From Bodo saltans (lineage: Eukaryota > Euglenozoa > Kinetoplastea > Eubodonida > Bodonidae): a stretch of DNA of 34,779 bases. Made by a program: the position numbers and the translations under genes. Position 1 is the first letter of the stretch. Every line of letters begins with the position of its first letter. The stretch spans positions 2,518 through 37,296 of the forward strand of contig CYKH01000141.1 in the NCBI GenBank assembly GCA_001460835.1, in the 5' to 3' direction. This document shows, piece by piece, positions 1 through 9,500 of the stretch. A model generated the notes under the pieces. It was not told the DNA's origin. It did not search any database and saw only the letters and a program-made list of their open reading frames with translations.

Positions 1-780
1 GCTTCTACCAAGCATGAACTACATAACAGCACAGGAGGGGTACCGAAAAAGGAGGAAGAGAAATTTTGGGACCAATTTTGCGACGAATTTTTTTCTCCCT
101 CTAATTTTGGCTTCTACTCCTGCATTCCAGCTTTTCATTCCGTGTCTTGAATTTTTTTTTTGACCCGGGGTCGACGCCAAAACACCGGCGGCAAGAATCG
201 TGACTAGGAGTTTATGCCTTGTAAACGCAATTCCAAGAGAGCGCGTGTTTTTGTTTTTCTTTCTTTGTGAATTTGTGTGTCTGCGTGCGATGGAGCATCA
301 AAAAGTCAGAGTGCTCTGTCTGTTTAAAAAAAGAAAAAGAAAAAGAATGAGTGGGCTTCTTGCAAAGGGCTATCGCATTTGTTTTTCTTCCTTTGCTGTG
401 TTTTTATATTCTGTTCTTGGTGATCTGATAGGCTGGCAGTGAGGAGGCAAGTTGAACAGATTTGATCTGTGATTTTTGCGCCCACGCATCTTCTTTCATT
501 CCGTTGTATCCTCCCGTGCACCGCATTCATTTTTTCCGACGCATTCATCAAAAAGGATAAATTGGCCGAAGGAGAACACAAAAAACAACAATTGGTGCTA
601 ACACACACGCGATAGATATCATGAGACTTCTTTGTTTTTTGCGAAACGCGTTTGATTTTTTTCTTTCCTGCTTCACACTAACTCACTTTTCGCGTCTCAA
701 TCAACAAGCGCAACACAATTTATATGATTACACATGGACGTAGGCCCTCACACCGTTCGAGGTGCGAACAGTGAGAAGAA
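1..780. other. T-rich sequence without a convincing gene
   Basis: This stretch is rich in T and A runs and shows no long ATG-started frame. Two frames are open from base 1, one to a TGA at 148-150 and one slightly further, so the C-terminus of an upstream gene could lie in the first ~160 bases. Neither translation is recognisable and the length is compatible with chance. The rest reads like UTR or intergenic DNA. No tRNA-like or other RNA structure was seen by eye. Confidence 0.4.
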
Positions 781-1607
781 GTGACGAAAACATCCACAAA
801 CCCTTTGCTACACTCGTTGCCACCATTCGACCTTTGCTGCTCATCTCTCACAAAGCTCAACATCAGTCACTTTCCCTCTGTCACCGACGATGGGGTTCGT
901 CTTCACCTCACAGCAATACTTTTGCGCAGCCGCTCCCTGCAGAGGCTTACCATTCAAAACTGTTGGAGGGTGACAAGCATTGGTCTTGCCGCTCTGGTCC
1001 CACTGCCGATGCTGCTAACCGATGGTGTGGCTCACTCGCATCAGTCACACTCACTTCAACGTTGCCACCATTCGACCCTTGTGGCGTTGGATATCACTGA
1101 CTGTTTGAACACAGAGGACGCCACCGTTATGGCACTGATTCATTATTTCAATGACCTCCAATGTCTGAATCTCTCGAGGTGCTCCCTAATCACTGACGCA
1201 AGTCTGCGTCAAGTCGCATCGGTGCCACGTTAATCACTCTGGACTTAACTGGCTGCTACTGCATCACCGACAGTGGGATGTAATACATTCGGCAGCTTTC
1301 ATCTTTGCGAGAGCTTACTCTTAGCTACTGTGAAGGATTATCAGACGATGGACTACAAGCGTTAGTGGGCCGCCGGAGCGATGACTGCAACAACAACAAC
1401 AATGGTGTGGAGCCACTTCCGTTATTACACGTTGTTGGGGTGGAAGCGACGCTCGTTGTGGTAAACATTTCCTATTGCGTGACGACAACGAATCGTGGTG
1501 TGTACGTACTCGTTGCCGCTTGTGCAAATCTGAGACAGCTGATCTGTGTTGGATGCCCAAAGATCAAAGTAAAGAGAGGAAATAATGCATCGCCGCGGCA
1601 TGTGTAA
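781..1607 (+). pseudogene. Decayed leucine-rich repeat gene (AMN1/F-box-type LRRs)
   Basis: The translation carries cysteine-containing LRRs of the AMN1/FBXL type, with units such as LQCLNLSRCSLITDASL, LDLTGCYCITDSGM and LTLSYCEGLSDDGL. No single frame holds them. One frame runs to a TAA at 1231-1233. The repeats then continue one base over, from about 1227, where restoring one G would rejoin them. That second frame meets an in-frame TAA at 1281-1283, at a position where a CAA codon would fit, and then continues to 1607. No good ATG precedes the first repeat: an ATG at 734 is in another frame and stops after 16 codons. This is therefore a 5'-truncated remnant with at least one frameshift and one nonsense change. 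The repeat type matches the LRR tail of the gene at 27333-29762, so it may derive from the same family; that link is inference. Confidence 0.65.
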
Positions 1608-1823
1608 TTTATTGATCACCTACAGCTCCCGGCAGTCGTAGATTTATGACAACGGCGTTTCTATTCCCGTTCTTCGTTTTGACTCTTCTTTGTTGTTCGT
1701 TCGTGTTTTTCGCGTGGCATGGAGCGCCATCTGACAGGGTCGCCGCCATGTGCCAATGGATTACGAAATCAAAGCTTCCAGATCGCTTCTCTTTTGTGAA
1801 AACGTACTTTGTAGAAAGAAAGG

Positions 1824-1833
<10 letters not shown>

Positions 1834-1855
<22 letters not shown>
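1834..1855. repeat. (CA)n microsatellite
   Basis: About eleven CA units lie immediately upstream of the start codon of the 731-aa gene, probably inside its 5' UTR or the trans-splicing region. Confidence 0.9.
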
Positions 1856-1868
1856 TTGAGGGTTGCGC

Positions 1869-4064
1869 ATGTGGACGGATCTCATCAAGCAGCGCCTAGC
1901 TGTGCACTTAACCGTCAAACAGTCTAGTGCTTGCGTCGATCGACTCATTCAACGCCATTCCTTGAAGAACAAGGACTCGCCACTGTTCAACATCTTTCCG
2001 TTCGACGACAACAAGAGCAGCGGCAGTATCAACAGTGGAGAAGACCCAACATTCCTGCGCCACCGTATCGAGCAATTATCGTGGCAAGGCAGCACATTGC
2101 TGTGTGTTCTTTACTCCATCGAGGGCCTCCTGGATGAACGTGTGGGGGACAGCGCCATTTTCGTGCTCGATCGCACCACGCGCTCTGAGTTTCAGGGCCA
2201 TGTGGCACTTGCTCGTCCCATGACGATGATTCTGATCACCACAGCCATTGTCGTGCCAACATCTTCATCCTCATCCACTGAACACCATTCCACCGACATC
2301 TCTTCGCTTATTGACATGACCCGTTTTGATGTCTCCCCTTCGATGGCCACGATGGCGTCGTTTAAGGCGGGCATGAGTCTCCTGACTCGGATGTCGCATT
2401 CCCTCGAACGTGCCAAGGCAATCTTAGATGCACTGGATCGGGGCTCCAGCAGTCACGCAGCAGACGCAGAGGGCGGCTTGATGGACGCGTGTGCATGGAT
2501 TGTTGATACCGTTGCCTTAGTGCTTCAACAATTTGATGAACTCCTTGCGGCGAGTGAAGACCCACTGCATGTGGTAGAAGCCTTCATGAAGAGGTACACT
2601 GTGCTGAAGTTGCTACAAGGCACTGTGGTAGATCCCAGTGGTGTGTTTCTTCGGCTGGAGGCGTACGTGCGTGGGGCGGGCGACAGCTCCCCAGCGTTTT
2701 TATCCTTTCGACAACGGATGACAGAGTTAACCGTTTTGGCTGCCGAGTTCCGAGTAGAGGCGTTATGGGCGTCCGTCTTAGCGAAGACATCACTGCGGTT
2801 GAAGCTATCAGCCTCGCCGAAGATTTCTCAAACTCTTGACGGGCTCACACAAATCGTCACGCCGCTGATTCAAACACTAATTCTTGTATTCGCCGCGTCT
2901 ACCGTCTCATCAGGGAGAGACAGTTCTGCATGGGACACCGCCGTGAATCTCACAACCGCTAATGGTGAACGACGAGGTAGTTCCAACGCGCCGCTTGCTC
3001 ATACCCTTCGCCAACTGTTTGTTCCACTGTTGGCTCGAAGTTTGCTGGTGAAGTGCTCCGAGTACGTGGCGCTCAATACGATGTTCTCCGTAGACAGCGT
3101 TCCTGACAGCGATGAGCAGCAGGGGTACATCATGCCCTTGTGCACTCGCCCTGCCATCGCCGCGAAACTTCCCGCCACTGCTGCGTTTGTGTCAAGCGTC
3201 GCGTTGCAACTTCAACAGCACGGTGTTGCGTATGAAAGCCTCTTCCCAGCGCCAACTTACCTCCCATTCCGTCAACAACAGCCGATGATGCAGGTTGCGC
3301 CTTCGTTGGAGCTGCCTATATCCCTTGGTGCGGAGGCAACCGTATTCGACGAAGACGGTGTCCCTATCCGCCCTGGTGACGTTGCGCACCGCGCACTGTT
3401 TGAGGCAGCGAAACGCGACGTGGTGGGCGCGTCTCTTATTTACGCCGCGGATCGATGCTCGGACCTTGTTGGCTTTATTCGTGACATCGATAACGTTGGC
3501 AATGGGATGATGACCAAGGAGGTGAGATGTCTATGCGACACCCTTCACCTCGCTGCCACCACATTTCCGTTAATGGACGGAGCTCACGTGAAGAATTGGC
3601 AAAGACTTGCGGATGTCTTCCGCAAGACAATGATCCTCAAGTATGTGATCGTTGAGCCTATGAATTATGAGTCCATCTCAATCCCTCCTCGTGTTGCAGC
3701 GGCGGCACAGCCGTCGTCGACATCAGCACGATCATCGGCAGATGTGACCGTGGTAGGAGGTAGCGATGCAGTATCGTCAGAGGAATTGAATATTCTGCGT
3801 AGTCGGGTCACGATCCTCAGCGCCGAGTTAAAGGAGTCTCGGGAGTTACTCTCTCGAGCCACCACGCAGTTGGAGCAGACTCAAACCGGCCTCCAGCAAG
3901 CTCAAGATACCAATGTGGTCCTCATGCAGGAACTACGCCGCCTGATGTCAGTGATCAGTCAACTGACGAGCCAAGCCGATGGAACCTCCGGTGGTGCTAC
4001 ACAATACGGCTCGTATGATAAGATGATTGAGTCGTTGGCTGTCTCCGAACTGAGCAGTGAGTGA
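1869..4064 (+). CDS. Unknown 731-aa protein with C-terminal coiled coil
   Basis: The frame is open for 731 codons from the ATG at 1869, the first ATG in frame and just after a CA repeat. I do not recognise the family. The N-terminal 600 residues look mostly helical, with no signal peptide or clear membrane segment. There is a Ser-rich low-complexity spot near residue 135 and a Ser/Ala-rich linker near 610-635. Residues ~637-705 form a heptad-rich coiled coil (ELNILRSRVTILSAELKES and following), and the protein ends shortly after. A helical body ending in a Pro-containing linker and coiled coil recalls dynactin p150-type proteins, but this is a weak visual resemblance and I do not assign it. 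Pyrimidine-rich DNA at about 1660-1710 could supply the splice acceptor. The frame is uninterrupted, so the gene is probably active. Confidence 0.8.
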   Translation: MWTDLIKQRLAVHLTVKQSSACVDRLIQRHSLKNKDSPLFNIFPFDDNKSSGSINSGEDPTFLRHRIEQLSWQGSTLLCVLYSIEGLLDERVGDSAIFVLDRTTRSEFQGHVALARPMTMILITTAIVVPTSSSSSTEHHSTDISSLIDMTRFDVSPSMATMASFKAGMSLLTRMSHSLERAKAILDALDRGSSSHAADAEGGLMDACAWIVDTVALVLQQFDELLAASEDPLHVVEAFMKRYTVLKLLQGTVVDPSGVFLRLEAYVRGAGDSSPAFLSFRQRMTELTVLAAEFRVEALWASVLAKTSLRLKLSASPKISQTLDGLTQIVTPLIQTLILVFAASTVSSGRDSSAWDTAVNLTTANGERRGSSNAPLAHTLRQLFVPLLARSLLVKCSEYVALNTMFSVDSVPDSDEQQGYIMPLCTRPAIAAKLPATAAFVSSVALQLQQHGVAYESLFPAPTYLPFRQQQPMMQVAPSLELPISLGAEATVFDEDGVPIRPGDVAHRALFEAAKRDVVGASLIYAADRCSDLVGFIRDIDNVGNGMMTKEVRCLCDTLHLAATTFPLMDGAHVKNWQRLADVFRKTMILKYVIVEPMNYESISIPPRVAAAAQPSSTSARSSADVTVVGGSDAVSSEELNILRSRVTILSAELKESRELLSRATTQLEQTQTGLQQAQDTNVVLMQELRRLMSVISQLTSQADGTSGGATQYGSYDKMIESLAVSELSSE

Positions 4065-4455
4065 GTGAAAGGGAAAGCCCGGGGGACGTGCAACAGACCA
4101 CCTCAATACAAAAAAAAAGGACGTAGATTAAGAGAAGGCAAGAGTGGTGTGGGGAGCGAGAAGGAGGCAAAAAATTCTTCCAACCACACGATTGCTTCTT
4201 TGTACAATTCACACACACAACGAAATATGATGACACATTGAGAGAGGACACACACCGCGAAGAAAGCTTTGAGATCAAGTGATTTTCTTGTTCTCGTTAT
4301 TTCCCCCCTTCCAACTTCGCAAAAATAGATAAGAAGTTAGTGCGACCAACAATTGGTGCACACTTGTGCGAAAGAACCAACGAGAGGCCTCCTCGAACCG
4401 AAATCACACATAATATTCACATTTCTCTCTAGATTGTTGCGGAAAGGTTTTTGAA
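4065..4455. other. Intergenic region with splice signals
   Basis: The 391 bases between the 731-aa gene and the DnaJ gene contain A-rich and GAG-rich stretches. Two pyrimidine tracts occur, at about 4281-4320 (AG at 4327-4328) and 4421-4430 (AG at 4431-4432). No ORF or RNA gene is evident. Confidence 0.5.
4421..4432 (+). promoter_or_regulatory. Probable trans-splice acceptor for the DnaJ gene
   Basis: The pyrimidine run atttctctct is followed directly by AG, 23 bases before the ATG at 4456. In kinetoplastids the spliced leader is added at such an AG. The longer tract ending at 4328 is an alternative. Confidence 0.45.
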
Positions 4456-5835
4456 ATGCGTTCAGTACGTCACTGCGGTATGATGCTCGGCGCATGTGCC
4501 AGCGGTGCCTGTGTCAACGCTTCACCGTCCGTTGGGAGTTCATCGTCCTCCTCAAACTCTTATGCTTCTGCGCAGGCGATGGCTGCACGCTTTCAATCTT
4601 CGGGAGGCAAGAAGGATTTGTACCAAGTGTTAGGCATTCAACGCAACGCGCCTCCGGAGGAGATCAAAGCGGCATACAAACGCAAAGCCAAGACACTCCA
4701 CCCCGATGTCAATCCAAGCCCCAAAGCAGCGGAAGACTTCGCAGAGGCAAAGCAAGCCTTTGACACACTATCCGATCCCCAAAAGCGAAGCATGTACGAT
4801 ATGACTGGCAACAGCAACGCAGCCGGTGGCTTTGGGGGTGGCCCTGGCGGCGGTATGGGCTTCAACCCATTTGCTGGAATGAATAACGGCGGCGGTGGTG
4901 ACGGTGCAAATCCCTTTGGTGGTGCAGGAGGCAATCCATTCGGAATGGGCGGCCCAGGCGGCAACATCAATTACAAAGAGTTCGAGGAGATGTTCTCGAA
5001 AATGTCAGGTGGCGGAGGCGGCAAAGACAAGACAAAGAAACCGCAAGGCCCCGAGCCTGGTGCCGATATTCATTTCAAGCTGAAGTTGAGCTTCACGGAG
5101 GCAGTCAACGGATGCAAGAAGGAGATCTCCTACAACACGTTTAGACGGTGCGGCACCTGCAGCGGCAGCGGCAATGAAGACAGTGGATCAAGAGCAAAAT
5201 GTGTTCACTGTGGTGGCCGAGGTAAGAAAGTCATGAGCACCGGCTTTTTTCATATGCAGCAAGATTGCACCCACTGCGGTGGCACCGGAGAAACTGGCCG
5301 CAGCACCTGCACCACGTGCAGTGGTAAGGGTATCGTCAAGGACCGCAGCGTACAAACTCTGCCGGTGCCCAAGGGTGTCAACAGCAAAGAGCGCCTGAAG
5401 ATCACCGGAAAAGGCGAGGCAGGCGTTCGGAACGGCCCCCCTGGCAACTTGTACGTGGAGGTGACCGTGGAGGACCATTCTGTGTTCCACCGAGATGGGT
5501 GCGACATTCACGTGATCTCCCCTATTCCCCTGTCCACCGCTGTCCTTGGTGGGACGGTTCAAGTGGCCACCCTCACCGGAGAAGTTGAGGCCCGAGTCCC
5601 CACGGGAACACAACAAGGCGATAAGCTTGTGCTCAGAGGCCGCGGTGTCCAGCGACCATCGCAGAACATGACCGGCGATATGTACATCCACTTTGCGATC
5701 CTTCTCCCGAAGGAGCTCACCGAGGCGCAGAAACAAGCCGTGATGGAATTCGCCAAGGATGAAAAGCCGCTGAGCCTCACCGATCCACAACTTCAAGAAC
5801 TGAAGGCGCGATATAGCAGCTGGTTTACGGCCTAA
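4456..5835 (+). CDS. Type I DnaJ co-chaperone, probably mitochondrial (Mdj1-like)
   Basis: This 459-aa protein is a class I J-protein, which stimulates the ATPase of mitochondrial Hsp70 and binds unfolded substrates. The order of domains is complete. A Ser/Ala/Arg-containing presequence of about 50 residues lacks acids and suits mitochondrial import. The J-domain spans residues ~54-115 with the HPD motif at 82-84. A Gly/Phe-rich region spans ~122-190. The zinc domain has four CxxCxGxG motifs, beginning at Cys 232, 249, 271 and 285. The C-terminal substrate-binding domains follow, with the typical GDKLVLRGRGV segment and GDMYIHF strand. The ATG at 4456 is the first in frame, 23 bases after a pyrimidine tract and AG. 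No key residue is missing. Compartment is inferred from the presequence only. Confidence 0.95.
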   Translation: MRSVRHCGMMLGACASGACVNASPSVGSSSSSSNSYASAQAMAARFQSSGGKKDLYQVLGIQRNAPPEEIKAAYKRKAKTLHPDVNPSPKAAEDFAEAKQAFDTLSDPQKRSMYDMTGNSNAAGGFGGGPGGGMGFNPFAGMNNGGGGDGANPFGGAGGNPFGMGGPGGNINYKEFEEMFSKMSGGGGGKDKTKKPQGPEPGADIHFKLKLSFTEAVNGCKKEISYNTFRRCGTCSGSGNEDSGSRAKCVHCGGRGKKVMSTGFFHMQQDCTHCGGTGETGRSTCTTCSGKGIVKDRSVQTLPVPKGVNSKERLKITGKGEAGVRNGPPGNLYVEVTVEDHSVFHRDGCDIHVISPIPLSTAVLGGTVQVATLTGEVEARVPTGTQQGDKLVLRGRGVQRPSQNMTGDMYIHFAILLPKELTEAQKQAVMEFAKDEKPLSLTDPQLQELKARYSSWFTA

Positions 5836-6087
5836 AAGCTGCGATGAGTTCACTGACACATTTGTTTTCCCCCTCGGGAGGAACAAAGTAGAAGCCATTC
5901 CAATTTTGAGCGAACATATATTCCAGAATTTGTTTCGATCTCATGTCTCACACACACAAACATTTAACCACTTCACAGATTCAGTGCAACAAAGTGCACA
6001 CACGGGGGAGGGAGGTTGTTAACGAAAAGTAAACAAACAAGAAAGCAAACAAAAAGAAGAATGTGGCGTAAAGCATGTTGTGTTGAC

Positions 6088-6100
6088 GGGGGGGGGGGGG
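6088..6100. repeat. G13 homopolymer
   Basis: Thirteen consecutive G residues lie in the intergenic region. Its exact length is unreliable in most sequencing data. Confidence 0.85.
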
Positions 6101-6204
6101 AAAACATGAGGAAATAGTTACAACGACAGGATTATGTCTGCGTTCAACTTTTTCCCTGTTATTTTCTGGCATCCATTCCACGCGTGCATATCGTCAGTCC
6201 GCTA

Positions 6205-6220
6205 AGAGAGAGAGAGAGAG
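6205..6220. repeat. (AG)n microsatellite
   Basis: Eight AG units lie in the spacer between the DnaJ gene and the 1183-aa membrane protein gene. Confidence 0.85.
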
Positions 6221-6370
6221 TAGGTGAGTAGGAATTTGACCAGAGCATTCAGTCAGCATCACACAACAACAAAAACAACATCATCATTATCTTTGACAAA
6301 GCAAATGCTTGAAACTGCTGCGACATAAAGCTGTTCTCGTATATATTTTTTTCAAAAAAAACTTTTGAGG

Positions 6371-6394
6371 GATTTCTTTGCGTTGCTCCCATAG
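6371..6394 (+). promoter_or_regulatory. Possible trans-splice acceptor for the 1183-aa gene
   Basis: A T/C-rich stretch ends at AG (6393-6394), 172 bases upstream of the ATG at 6567. It is the best pyrimidine tract before that start. Confidence 0.35.
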
Positions 6395-6566
6395 TGCGAA
6401 AAAAGACGAAAACGCGCGGCACGTCTTATTTGTGCTCATTTATTGGCCCCACAGCAACAAACGCTGGTGTGGGCTGCCATTATTATTTAGAAATTCTTTG
6501 CACAGCAAATAGAAAAAGTGCAAAAAAGACGACCTCTTACACCAGCGCAACACCTCGAGCACATCG

Positions 6567-9500
6567 ATGACGCTTCTCTTCGTTCTCATCTTTCTTCTAG
6601 CAGCTACTTCTGTATGCAATGCACAGCTAGCAGCGACTCCTATTTCTTCCAATGTCACCGTCGACAGCAGCAGTGATATATCGCCTTTGTTTCTCGACAC
6701 GAACCCGTTTTCAAACTCAAGATCTGCGTCACTCATCGCAACATTTCTATCCGGCCTGAGTGGGGCACCGTACACAGCATGTCATGTCTGGAGAAGCGTT
6801 ACACTCCTCACTATTTGTCGGCAGCCGGAGCAAGGAGAGCTGTCGGTCTCCCAGATGCCAATCTCCCTTACCATTACTGATGACCCAACGACAAAGTACT
6901 ATGCAGGGTCAGCGCTTCTCGCACCGGTGTTCTTCTTAGGCACTGCTGCAGTCACGGCAGTTGCATCGCTGATGTTCACAAAAACTCGTGGTGCCTCGTG
7001 GAGGCGCATGTTAATCCACGGCCGATACCCGCAGCATTTATTATTTGTGTTCTTTTTCCTGTACCAAACAGGAGTCTCCAGCGCAACGACAGTGATTGCG
7101 CTGAACCCGGACCTCACCAGCCGTATTTTATACGCCATCCCGTTGGCAGCGTGGATTGCGGCATGGGTGGTGCCTTGCGTGTACTTATGGAAAGCGATTC
7201 CACAGCGAGCAGTCTTTATTCGACGATTCCGCGACGTGTCCGATGAAGCTGAGATCGAAAAAGAGCTCCATCGTCGACTGATTCAGCTAGAAAAAGAAAA
7301 TGAATCGGCAGAGGCGGAGGCAACACGGTTACGTCTTGAAGCAGCTCAGGAAGAAGAGCGCCTCAAACGCATCGAAGATCATGGTGCCGATGCAGGGAGC
7401 GTGAAGGCGGAATTCGGCGATGCCACGTTTGTATCCGAAAGCGACGCGTTGGCAATGAAAAACAATCCATCTCTAGCACTACCTCCTCCCTCTCCGCAGC
7501 ATTCTGGCATTTTGATGCCGGATGGTATTGTGCGGTACCCTGGAGAGCTTGGCGCCTCGGTAAACTCTGCTGGCGGTGTCGGAAGTTCGTTGAGCAGCCT
7601 TCGATTTGGCCAGAACCTCTTCAAGTCACTCCGTGACCTCATTCCTGAGGGGGAAGAGGAGATGCTCATGCGACACACGGAGAAATACGTTGCGGCATCC
7701 CTCCGAGCCGACGACGCTGAAAAGGAGCGCCTTCGGCGAGCAACGAATCTTGTGTACTCGAAGATGCTGGCATCACAGATTCAAGCGATGGCCTTTGACG
7801 ACTCTGCGGTGCAGCTTACTATGACTGGTCGAGATCGATGGGAGGATCAAAAACCTCTCTCCACAGATCCAGAAGCGATTCGAATGCAAACTGAGGCCGA
7901 AGAAGCTGATGATGAAGAAGTCATTGCGTTGGCAAAGCAAGCAGCGCTTGCTGCGTACGTCCCGGCACCGATCGCAGACTACCTCAAAGCGAAAAACTCT
8001 GTGAAGTCTCGCACCGGATTTCTACTCATGTGGGGAGGCTTCTTTCGGCATTTCAAAGAGTCTACCTATTGGTTTGCCATCGTGGAATTTTCCTTGTCCC
8101 TCATCGCCGGCGTGTTGGAGGGGTGGAAGCCGTCGGATGCGTCAGGAAGTAGCTGCTACGTGCAGTCCAGTATATTCTTAGTCGCCAACGGGACGTACTT
8201 TGCCATGTTAGTGGTCCTGAGGCCATATGTCATCCCCCTAGAGATGGGTCTCGTCATGCTCAGCTCCTTCCTGCAGATCATCGCCTCGTGCTTCACGGTT
8301 GTCGCGGTGGTGTCTGGAAATAGTTGGGGGAACGTTGGCGCAAATGTCATGGCGGTGGCGTGTATTTACCTCTTTGTGCTCAAATCGCTGTTAGACTTCT
8401 TCTTGGTCATTGCGCCATTACTGTATTCACTGGAAGCGCCTTGGCCGACGGCGAAGTTGACGACGTACTACTTCGACACGGCGCGAGAGACTTCAGACGT
8501 GGCGTACTACGAACGACGCTCGCGGATGTTTCAAAACCGCCGCAGCAGCGCAAAAGGAGAGAAATCATCTGGAACTGCAATGCGCCGCCTTGCGATAGGA
8601 GCAGCAAAAGGTGATGGGGATAGCACCGGGTCTGTGTCGAGGTCACCTCGCCGAAGCCGCGCTGGCAGTTTCTCGAGTGTTCAAGGTGGGGGGAGCCCTG
8701 CAGATGGGCAGTCAGTGTCGGGTGTCGCTCCGACGTCGCCGACAAGCCCTAACAGTCGCCGTCCCCTCGCAGCAAGTTCTAGTGCAATGTTTCAAAGCGG
8801 CGGCGCTGCAGCAGCGGATGCTAACAACAATGATTCCGATGGACCTCCCCCACAGCAGCTCTCTACAAGAACTGGAGAACTTCAAGTGCGCAGCGTCGAT
8901 GACTTGGAAAATGAAGCATTGCGCTACCGCGTGATTGGTGGGCGGCGCAACGCGTACGTCGGTAGTCGAGGTGTGCCAGAGGCACTGCATCCGTTCTCAA
9001 TGGTGCCATTGCCTGGTATTCTTCCACTACCACCTCGTGACCCAGAAAACAGTAACATTCGCCTCAGGAATGCACATTTAGCGAGTTTGCGCGTCAACAA
9101 ACAGGATGCCGTGACGGCAAAATTCGCAGAGTTGTTTCAAGGCGACTTTGCCTCTGAGGTGTCCAGCAACGCAAACGGAGGAGGATCGGCGAGCAACAAC
9201 GTCGACAGAGTATCCTCACCAACAACGCGCGGCTTGGCAGGCCCGGGACTCGCAGGGCTGGCGTTCCTGAAAGAGGAGCACGACAAGGAGCGTGCCAAGG
9301 AGCAAAGAATGAGTCAGACCCGTCTGAACGTTGGCCAGCTGAATACTCTTGGCAACAACAAAGACCGTGGGTCGGCTGGATCCCTGAAAGGCAGCAGCAG
9401 TAGCAAGCTGTACACGTCGTCGCAGTCGGATGCCAACTCAGGCAACAACAAACGAGGCTCCAACAACGTCGCGGACGATCGCCGTAGCGGGACTTCGTGG

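Larger units (their letters stand above)
5836..6566. other. Intergenic region with simple repeats
   Basis: This 731-base gap carries an uninterrupted run of 13 G (6088-6100), an (AG)n tract (6205-6220), an A-rich stretch after a T run (about 6345-6362), and a pyrimidine tract with AG at 6393-6394. No coding frame with an ATG looks real. Confidence 0.5.

Noticed and set aside
200-442. Possible small gene in the first 500 bases
   Set aside because: The frame has no upstream ATG at its start, is dominated by Phe, Lys and Arg from T and A runs, and shows no domain.
734-784. ATG at 734 as the start of the left LRR gene
   Set aside because: It is in a different frame from the repeats and stops after 16 codons.
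5188-5898. A 236-codon open frame antisense to the DnaJ gene
   Set aside because: It lies opposite a well-conserved gene, its composition mirrors the Gly-rich and zinc-finger coding, and it has no recognisable domain.
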